From positions 1-11,629 of the forward strand of contig JAUWXW010000021.1 in assembly GCA_030616195.1 (NCBI GenBank): a stretch of DNA of 11,629 bases. The letters are read 5' to 3'. This document shows positions 1 through 4,640 of this stretch, one piece after another (positions within the stretch are counted from its first letter, which is position 1; each line of letters starts with the position of its first letter). The notes below the pieces were generated by a model. That model had not been told where the DNA came from. It did not search any database and worked only from the letters and a program-made list of their open reading frames with translations. The stretch is from Chloroflexota bacterium. GTDB taxonomy: Bacteria; Chloroflexota; Dehalococcoidia; RBG-13-53-26. The position numbers were made by a program, and so were the translations under genes.

Positions 1-84
1 GGGGATAGATAAGGTAGGAATCCTGAAAATCAATGTAAAGGTGCTTTGAAACAGTCACCAACAGAACTTGCATAGACTGGTCGG

Positions 85-250
85 TTCTCATAGCGAGGAG
101 CGTAGCGACGAAGCGATCCCTGAGACAGCCAGAGATTGGGATTGCTTTGCCCAGCCTGTCCTGAGCGTGGCAGATTCCTGGGTCGCCAGAGGGTCGCCTA
201 AGGCGACACCGACCTCAGAATGGCAGCAAGCGGAGGGCTCACAATGACAG
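85..250. repeat. Degraded interspersed repeat in the gene-free leader
   Basis: Positions 1-344 hold no convincing gene. Within them, 85-250 looks like a decayed interspersed element. Its left end (TTCTCATAGCGAGGAGCG, 85-102) and right end (231-249) are imperfect inverted copies of each other, with about 9 of the outer 12 positions pairing. The left end resembles the 'cattgcgaggagcg...gaagcaatctc' type of intergenic repeat seen in many bacterial genomes; this likeness is from memory. Inside is a compact perfect inverted repeat, GTCGCCT-a-AGGCGAC (193-207). No transposase frame is present, so it would be a non-autonomous or relic element. Positions 1-84 show nothing recognisable. Confidence 0.4.
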
Positions 251-315
251 CACTTGACCCAGCACATTGATATTGCGTCTGAATCGTGATTGATACTGTC
301 CCGCCTTCCAGCGTC

Positions 316-324
316 TGGTATAAT
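316..324 (+). promoter_or_regulatory. Extended -10 promoter for the glutaredoxin gene
   Basis: TGG-TATAAT at 316-324 is a perfect extended -10 element (TGn then TATAAT). No good -35 hexamer lies 16-18 bases upstream; a TTGATA at 290-295 is too far at 23 bases, but extended -10 promoters often work with a poor -35. Transcription would begin near 331, giving a leader of about 14 bases that is almost only the ribosome binding site AAGGAGG (333-339). It probably drives the glutaredoxin gene and perhaps the following reductase gene. Confidence 0.6.
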
Positions 325-344
325 GTTGAGCTAAGGAGGATGAA

Positions 345-587
345 ATGAGCCCCAAGGAAGTCAAGGTCTATTCGACGCCTACATGTCCCTACTGCAAGAT
401 GACCAAGAAGTTCCTGGACGATAATGGCATTGGTTACCAGGACTTAAATGTGGGTGAGGACAAGGCGGCTCTGGACGAGATGATCACCAAATCAGGGCAG
501 ATGAGTGTGCCGGTGATAGACATTGATGGGGAACTTGTAGTCGGCTTTGATCAGACACAATTGAAACAGAAATTGGGTCTATCTTGA
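345..587 (+). CDS. Glutaredoxin-like redox protein (NrdH/YruB type, CPYC)
   Basis: This 80-residue protein is a single small thioredoxin-fold domain acting as a cytoplasmic dithiol carrier. The redox motif CPYC is at residues 14-17 after the beta strand KVYST, and the conserved cis-proline loop SVPV is at about 54-57, followed by the G-F-D segment typical of glutaredoxins. The length is normal for NrdH, YruB-family and clostridial Cp9-type glutaredoxins. The ATG at 345 follows AAGGAGG with a 5-base spacer and sits just behind an extended -10 promoter. The next gene encodes an AhpF-type flavoprotein disulfide reductase, so the two probably form an electron-transfer pair from NAD(P)H through flavin and CxxC to this protein and on to a peroxiredoxin, ribonucleotide reductase or other target. 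The family call is solid; the exact partner is inferred. Confidence 0.9.
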   Translation: MSPKEVKVYSTPTCPYCKMTKKFLDDNGIGYQDLNVGEDKAALDEMITKSGQMSVPVIDIDGELVVGFDQTQLKQKLGLS

Positions 588-819
588 CCCAGAAAATCCT
601 ATTGATCATCGTCCGTTCTCGGAGGCGAGTCTCAGACATGATTGTGCCTGAACCCCGCTCCCTTCGAGGGAGAGGTTTACAGGGGTAGACACCGGCGACT
701 CTGTTGACCGACTGGCCGTGGCGTTGTTGGGTGAGGGTTGATTTCTCCTCTCCCCTTGATCCCCTCCCGTCACGGGAGGGGGACTATAGTGAGTTTTGCA
801 GCTGACTGGAGGGAGACTC
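588..819. other. Gene-free spacer with two strong inverted repeats
   Basis: This 232-base spacer lies between the glutaredoxin and reductase genes. It holds a short hairpin CTCCCT-tcg-AGGGAG (658-672) and a perfect 10-base inverted repeat CCCCTCCCGT / ACGGGAGGGG (761-781). The C/T-rich and G/A-rich blocks with 'ggtgaggg' (730-737) look like the degraded intergenic repeats common in some bacterial genomes, which is inference. A TATAGT at 785-790 could be a -10 for the reductase gene, but no -35 sits at proper spacing. No run of T follows either hairpin, so neither is a clear terminator. Confidence 0.5.
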
Positions 820-1728
820 ATGTATGACCTGATTATCGTTGGTGGTGGTCCGGCAGGTATGACGGCAGCGGTGTATGCTGCCAGAAAGAGGTTGAACGCG
901 CTGCTTCTGAGTAAAGACCTGGGAGGTCAAGTCCTGTGGACTACAGGTGTTGAGAATTACATGGGCTATCAATATATCGAGGGTCCTGAGCTGATGCAGA
1001 AGTTCGAAGATCAGGTGACGCAGTTTCCGTTGGATCAGAAGATGGGGCAAGAGGTGGTGGCTTTGTCTCGAATAGGTGCGGGGTTTGAGGTCAGGACAGA
1101 ACGTGGAGACACTTATCAGGCCAGGGCGGTGATAATCGCCACCGGGAAGCGCCCCCGACAGCTAAATGTTCCCGGGGAGGAGAGGTTGAAAGGGCGGGGT
1201 GTGACCTACTGTGCCATCTGCGACGGGCCTATTTTTGCCGGGGAGAAGGTGGCTGTTATTGGCGGCGGCAATTCTGCCCTGGAAGCTGTTGACGATATGG
1301 TCAAGATAGCAGATCATGTTTATCTCGTATCTCTCACTCCTCTAACTGGTGACCAGATACTTATTGACAAAGTCAAAGATGCCCCTAACCTGACTGTTTT
1401 CCTGGAACACCAGGTGTTGAACATAGAGGGCTCAAACCGCGTAGAAGGTATCACAATCAGGGATTTGGAAACCGGTGGGGAGAAGAAGCTTGAAGCTGGT
1501 GGTATCTTTGTGGAGATCGGGCTTATCCCCAACTCCGACATGGTCAGGGGCGTTGCCAAACTCGATAAGGCAGGTGAGATTGAGGTGAACTCGGCCTGTG
1601 AAACTGGCATACCGGGGCTATTTGCGGCCGGTGATGTAACTGACGTCCCGGAGAAGCAGATAGTGGTTGCTGCCGGCGAGGGAGCTAAAGCAGCGCTTGC
1701 GGCTCACAGGTATCTCCAGAGACTATAA
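820..1728 (+). CDS. AhpF-type / thioredoxin reductase-like flavoprotein disulfide reductase
   Basis: This 302-residue flavoprotein should pass electrons from a nicotinamide cofactor through FAD and an active-site disulfide to a small redox protein, most likely the glutaredoxin encoded just upstream. Visible motifs are the FAD-binding GGGPAG (8-13), ATGKRPR (107-113), the redox centre CAIC (131-134), the nucleotide-binding GGGNSA (148-153) and the second FAD motif with AAGDV near the C-terminus. The HRRDxFRA motif that binds the NADPH 2'-phosphate in classical thioredoxin reductases is absent; the stretch after the second Rossmann motif reads YLVSLTPLTGDQ and resembles the NADH-using AhpF. The N-terminal AhpF redox domain is missing, so a separate glutaredoxin must replace it. 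I chose ATG 820 over TTG 796 because GGAGGGAG (808-815) sits just before it. Cofactor preference is inferred. Confidence 0.93.
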   Translation: MYDLIIVGGGPAGMTAAVYAARKRLNALLLSKDLGGQVLWTTGVENYMGYQYIEGPELMQKFEDQVTQFPLDQKMGQEVVALSRIGAGFEVRTERGDTYQARAVIIATGKRPRQLNVPGEERLKGRGVTYCAICDGPIFAGEKVAVIGGGNSALEAVDDMVKIADHVYLVSLTPLTGDQILIDKVKDAPNLTVFLEHQVLNIEGSNRVEGITIRDLETGGEKKLEAGGIFVEIGLIPNSDMVRGVAKLDKAGEIEVNSACETGIPGLFAAGDVTDVPEKQIVVAAGEGAKAALAAHRYLQRL

Positions 1729-1757
1729 AGAGACTTATAGTAGGGAGGAGGTCAGAA

Positions 1758-2243
1758 TTGGGTATATTTATGTCTGGTAGAGAGCTTATCGACATTGCCG
1801 TTGCAATTGAGAGGAACGGGGCAGCCTTCTATGACTCCCTGGTCAAATCGACCAGTGATTTGACAGCTAAGAGCGCCTATCAATTATTGGCTGACCAGGA
1901 GAGGGAACATATTGGGATATTCCAGGGTATGCTTGGTTTGGCAGACGAGTATTCGTTCCCAGAGACCTATACGGAAGGGTACGACGTTTACCTGAAGGCG
2001 CTGGTCGACTCCTCTGTTTTCACTGACGACCAGGTTGCCAGGGAAATGGCACAAAAAGTGAGCAGCGATGCTGAGGCTATCCAGATCGGCATCATTGCAG
2101 AAAAGGAGTCGATCCTGTTCTACTCCGAGATGCGGGGCCTGGTGCGCCGATCAGACCGCCAGGTGTTAACCGAGATAATCGGGGAGGAGAGGTCTCACCT
2201 GAGGCAGCTCTCAGAACTCAAGAAGAGTGTGACCGAACAGTGA
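1758..2243 (+). CDS. Rubrerythrin-like diiron protein without rubredoxin domain
   Basis: This 161-residue protein is a four-helix ferritin-like domain, expected to bind two irons and reduce hydrogen peroxide in the cytoplasm. Metal-ligand candidates are E18 in helix 1, ExxH at E48/H51 (EREH), E115 with E117 in helix 3, and ExxH at E144/H147 (EERSH). Classical rubrerythrin carries a C-terminal rubredoxin domain with two CxxC pairs; here there is no cysteine at all, so electrons must come from another protein. The TTG at 1758 is taken as the start because GGAGG (1747-1751) lies 6 bases upstream; the first ATG (1770) would be 18 bases away. The gene begins 29 bases after the reductase gene and ends 19 bases before a second ferritin-like gene, consistent with one transcript. 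The peroxidase role is inferred from the family. Confidence 0.88.
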   Translation: MGIFMSGRELIDIAVAIERNGAAFYDSLVKSTSDLTAKSAYQLLADQEREHIGIFQGMLGLADEYSFPETYTEGYDVYLKALVDSSVFTDDQVAREMAQKVSSDAEAIQIGIIAEKESILFYSEMRGLVRRSDRQVLTEIIGEERSHLRQLSELKKSVTEQ

Positions 2244-2262
2244 CGTATTCCGGAGGTGGACA

Positions 2263-2697
2263 GTGAACGAAGTCCTGAGGGCGCTGAGGAAAATGCACAA
2301 CCTGGAGAGATTTGCTGTGGAGATTTACGGCAGGCAGATTAGGGCTTTCTCAGAGGAGGAGATTGCCAGCAAGCTCAAGGTAGCGAAGGATAATGAGCAG
2401 GAGCATGTTGACGGTCTCAGGGGACGCATTGAGGAACTGGGGGGTACCACTTCATGGCTGGGGTTCTTCTTCCAGATGGCAGGGAAGGTGCTGGGTTTTG
2501 CCACGACCCTTTTGGGAAAGGCGTCTATCCTCAAAGCTGATATCCGGCTGGAAAAACGGGCGGTCAAAGATTACGGTGGTTTCCTGGAGAAGGTCAACTT
2601 CGATGAGGAGTCCAGAGCTTTGATAGAGAAGAATATCGAGGATGAGAGGGCTCACATCGAGAGATGGCAGGAGTCCCTGGAGATGCTGAAGGGTTAG
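2263..2697 (+). CDS. Ferritin-like diiron protein with central hydrophobic segment
   Basis: This 144-residue protein has four helices with two-iron ligand patterns: E15 or E20 in helix 1, ExxH at E45/H48 (EQEH), E97 in the third helix and ExxH at E128/H131 (ERAH). Between helices 2 and 3, residues about 65-85 (WLGFFFQMAGKVLGFATTLLG) are strongly hydrophobic, recalling the membrane-contacting region of the COQ7 hydroxylase group of ferritin-like proteins. It has no rubredoxin domain and no cysteine. The GTG at 2263 is preceded by GGAGGTGG (2251-2258). It sits between the rubrerythrin-like gene and the desulforedoxin, so a role in peroxide or iron handling is likely, possibly at the membrane surface. 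The fold and diiron site are well supported; the reaction is not known. Arginine codons are mostly AGA/AGG (9 of 12), unlike the catalase downstream. Confidence 0.75.
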   Translation: MNEVLRALRKMHNLERFAVEIYGRQIRAFSEEEIASKLKVAKDNEQEHVDGLRGRIEELGGTTSWLGFFFQMAGKVLGFATTLLGKASILKADIRLEKRAVKDYGGFLEKVNFDEESRALIEKNIEDERAHIERWQESLEMLKG

Positions 2698-2738
2698 TGG
2701 CAAAAGGCGCTCTGGAGGCCCGCTGATTTGACCAGCGG

Positions 2739-2750
2739 AAGGAGGTGATC
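2739..2750 (+). promoter_or_regulatory. Near-complete Shine-Dalgarno sequence upstream of desulforedoxin
   Basis: AAGGAGGTGATC matches 12 bases of the complement of the 16S rRNA 3' tail as known from E. coli. It is the longest such match I noticed in the window and lies right after a 6-base stem, CCGCTG / CAGCGG (2720-2725 with 2733-2738). It points to TTG at 2754, 8 bases after GGAGG, as the intended start of the small desulforedoxin frame. Confidence 0.75.
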
Positions 2751-2753
2751 AAG

Positions 2754-2878
2754 TTGGGGTAAACAATGTAGGCGAAAAGTACCGGTGCAACGTCTGCGGT
2801 AACGAGGTGACGGTGACCAAGGCAGCTGGTGGAACACTGGTCTGTTGTGGGGAGGACATGGAGCTGATCAGTTCGTAA
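2754..2878 (+). CDS. Desulforedoxin (one-base disruption at the start)
   Basis: The frame ending at TAA 2876-2878 encodes a stand-alone desulforedoxin: VGEKYRCNVCGNEV, then GGTLVCCGEDMELISS. CxxCG plus a later CC pair is the four-cysteine iron site of desulforedoxin and of the N-terminal domain of desulfoferrodoxin, and the GGTLVCCGEDM segment is typical. The second, superoxide-reductase domain of desulfoferrodoxin is absent. No ATG, GTG or TTG exists in this frame between the upstream stop (TGA 2729-2731) and the first cysteine. The TTG at 2754, ideally placed behind a near-perfect Shine-Dalgarno, runs TTG GGG TAA; one extra G in the G4 run at 2756-2759 would join it to the frame and give a 41-residue protein. 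Either the assembly lost a G, or the gene is damaged, or expression needs -1 slippage. It could donate electrons to the rubredoxin-less diiron proteins upstream. Confidence 0.78.
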
Positions 2879-2921
2879 TGTTGATAGTGGGCCACAAAAA
2901 ACAGGGAGAAGGAGGTTAAAT

Positions 2922-3572
2922 ATGCTTGTGCGTGATATCATGACGAGCAATCTCATCACGGTATCCAGCGATACCCTAATGGTAGAGGCTGGAAAGATTA
3001 TGGAGTTCCATCGAATCGAGCGTTTGCCAGTAGTTGACCGGGGGAAATTGGTTGGCATCGTGACCAAGGATATACTGGACAAGGCCGCTCCCTCTGAAGC
3101 TACCTCGCTCACCCGCTGGGAACTGCGTCACCTCTTGGGCAAGATGCAGGTAAAAGAGATCATGAAGACTGCTGTGGTGACAATTAGTCCAGACATCACC
3201 GTGGAGTGTGCCATAGCTACGGCGCAGAGCAATAGGGTTGGCTCCTTGCCGGTGGTCGAAAAGGATAGAGTAGTAGGCATAGTAACCACCAACGACTTCT
3301 TTTACAAGATTCTGAATCCCCTAATGGGCATAGGAGAGGGTGGCTCTCGCATCATTGTCTACGGGGCTGGCGACACTGAGCAGATGCTTAAGGTGACACA
3401 GTGCTTGAGCAAAAATGGTGTGGGGGTAAAGGCCATGTGTACTGTGGCACCCCCGGAGGCTGAGAAGAATGACCTGCTCGTTCACCTGGACAAAGAGGAC
3501 GCCAGCCAGGTGGTGGCGGAGCTCAAGAATCTTGGCTTCTCCGTGGATACCAGGGCGTTCTGGCCCTGCTAG
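2922..3572 (+). CDS. AcuB-like CBS-CBS-ACT regulatory protein
   Basis: This 216-residue cytoplasmic protein has three small ligand-binding domains: CBS 1 (residues about 3-55, VRDIMTSNLITV then LPVVDRGKLVGIVTKDIL), CBS 2 (about 77-130, VKEIMKTAVVTI then LPVVEKDRVVGIVTTNDFF) and a C-terminal ACT-like domain (about 141-213). Paired CBS domains usually bind adenine nucleotides such as AMP, ATP or NAD, and the CBS-CBS-ACT order, together with the linker SLTRWELRHLLGKMQVKEIM, matches proteins annotated AcuB. No catalytic motif, DNA-binding domain or membrane segment is visible, so it is probably a sensor acting on another protein. GGAGG (2911-2915) precedes the ATG. It lies within the oxidative-stress genes, and acetyl-CoA synthetase is encoded later in the window; a link to either is speculation. 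Confidence 0.85.
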   Translation: MLVRDIMTSNLITVSSDTLMVEAGKIMEFHRIERLPVVDRGKLVGIVTKDILDKAAPSEATSLTRWELRHLLGKMQVKEIMKTAVVTISPDITVECAIATAQSNRVGSLPVVEKDRVVGIVTTNDFFYKILNPLMGIGEGGSRIIVYGAGDTEQMLKVTQCLSKNGVGVKAMCTVAPPEAEKNDLLVHLDKEDASQVVAELKNLGFSVDTRAFWPC

Positions 3573-3583
3573 CGCTGCTGCCG

Positions 3584-3604
3584 ACATCAGCAGATTCCTG
3601 ATGT
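3584..3604 (+). terminator. Weak stem-loop after the CBS gene
   Basis: ACATCAG (3584-3590) and CTGATGT (3598-3604) form a 7-base stem with a 7-base loop, starting 12 bases after the CBS gene stop. No T run follows directly, so it could be a Rho-dependent stop, an RNA-stabilising hairpin or chance. A T-rich patch comes only at about 3639-3650. Confidence 0.3.
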
Positions 3605-3694
3605 GGTGACCAAAGTCGGTTACACCGGAGAATCATATCTTTGTCTTTTTGCTGCGGTCTAGTGTTCTAGCATCGAAAGAGGGGAGGAAGATCA

Positions 3695-4273
3695 ATGGCT
3701 TATGCTGCTAAAGACTATGGTGGTCTGCTGGGAATGGAGGGGTTTAGCCAGATGCTGCTCAGCAATCATTTCACCCTCTACCAAGGCTACGTGACCAACA
3801 CCAACAAACTGCTGGACCTGCTCGCCTCGATGTTGAAGGAGGGCAAGGTTGGTGCCCCAGAATATGCCGAGCTAAAGAGGCGAATGGGCTTCGAGTTCAA
3901 TGGTATGCGCCTGCACGAGTACTACTTTGACAACCTTGGTGGGAAGGCGGCTCTGGATAAGTCGGGGAAGCTGGGGAAGAAGCTTGGGGAAGACTTTGAC
4001 AGCTACGAAGATTGGGAAAGAGATTTCAAAGCCACCGCAGCAATGCGCGGTATTGGCTGGGCCATTTTGTATCAGGATGGTGTGACTGGAAAGTTGATCA
4101 ACCAGTGGATCAATGAGCACGAGACAGGCCATCTAGCCGGTGGTATGCCTGTACTGGTACTGGACGTTTTTGAACACGCTTTCATGATCGACTATGGGTT
4201 GAAGCGTGCTGACTACATAGAGGCTTTCTTCAAGAACATCGACTGGGGTGCGGTGGAGGGCCGCCTGAAGTAA
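3695..4273 (+). CDS. Superoxide dismutase, Fe/Mn family
   Basis: This 192-residue enzyme converts superoxide to oxygen and hydrogen peroxide. The four metal ligands of the Fe/Mn family are recognisable: H25, H74 (LHEYYF), D157 and H161 (VLDVFEHAF). It is cytoplasmic, with no signal peptide. Two active-site segments differ from the textbook enzyme: the HxxxHHxxYV motif reads HFTLYQGYV, so the paired gateway histidines are missing and the spacing is one residue shorter, and FNGMRLHEYYF is about two residues shorter than the usual FNxxxxxxH. This looks like a divergent but self-consistent subgroup rather than decay. The position equivalent to the NQD glutamine reads EHE, with His142. GGGGAGGAAG (3681-3690) precedes the ATG. 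The hydrogen peroxide made would be removed by the catalase and rubrerythrin-like proteins nearby. Metal preference cannot be told by eye. Confidence 0.93.
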   Translation: MAYAAKDYGGLLGMEGFSQMLLSNHFTLYQGYVTNTNKLLDLLASMLKEGKVGAPEYAELKRRMGFEFNGMRLHEYYFDNLGGKAALDKSGKLGKKLGEDFDSYEDWERDFKATAAMRGIGWAILYQDGVTGKLINQWINEHETGHLAGGMPVLVLDVFEHAFMIDYGLKRADYIEAFFKNIDWGAVEGRLK

Positions 4274-4298
4274 GGCGAACCAACTGCTGTGGCAGTCT

Positions 4299-4312
4299 GC
4301 TGCCTTGGCAGC
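4299..4312 (+). terminator. Candidate hairpin after the SOD gene
   Basis: GCTGCC-tt-GGCAGC (4299-4312) is a perfect 6-base inverted repeat 26 bases after the SOD stop, followed only by TTCTGG. An alternative stem GGCAG / CTGCC (4291-4295 with 4300-4304) overlaps it. It may be a weak terminator or an alternative-fold element ahead of the Cys-rich gene. Confidence 0.3.
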
Positions 4313-4380
4313 TTCTGGAAATTGTAACCCGGCTGTGTTGGCCGTGAAGCGATTATGATGAACCCGTGGAGGAGATTGCG

Positions 4381-4518
4381 GTGGGTAGCGGTTGCTCTGG
4401 TGCTGGTGGTGCTGGCTATGAGAAAGAGGGTGTGACCTATTGTTGCCAGCCTTGCGCCAGCGGCGGAAGTTCCTGTGAGTGCGGTTGCTGTCATATTGCT
4501 GAAGGGCCTGAAGAATAG
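4381..4518 (+). CDS. Small cysteine-rich metallothionein-like protein
   Basis: This 45-residue protein, too short for usual gene finders, has eight cysteines at positions 5, 21, 22, 25, 32, 34, 36 and 37, in the pattern CCxxC-x6-CxCxCC. The stretch YEKEGVTYCCQPCASGGS resembles the 'G-x-x-YCC-x-x-CA-x-G' core of bacterial metallothioneins, which bind zinc, cadmium or copper through cysteine clusters. There is one histidine (H38) after the last CC. GTG 4381 is chosen because GGAGG (4368-4372) lies 8 bases upstream; an in-frame GTG at 4366 overlaps that site. It sits between SOD and catalase, consistent with limiting free metal during oxidative stress. The frame stays open after its TAG for another 41 codons to a TGA overlapping the catalase start. 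The metallothionein-like call rests on Cys pattern and motif likeness, not a search. Confidence 0.75.
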   Translation: MGSGCSGAGGAGYEKEGVTYCCQPCASGGSSCECGCCHIAEGPEE

Positions 4519-4640
4519 CAGAGAGGGTCAGACAAAATCAAGAAGAACTCCGGGCGGGATGGTGACCCCAAGGAGTCTGATGATTTCACCGAAATGCGTA
4601 TGGAGTACAGAAACCATCACAGATATTATGAGGGGGTGCC

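Noticed and set aside
2594..3112. 172-codon - strand frame across the desulforedoxin region
   Set aside because: It overlaps three + strand genes with clear family motifs and its own translation looks random.
170..3600. Repeated GCAGATTCCTG at about 170-180 and 3590-3600
   Set aside because: Eleven-base matches are expected by chance in a window of this size and the flanks do not match.
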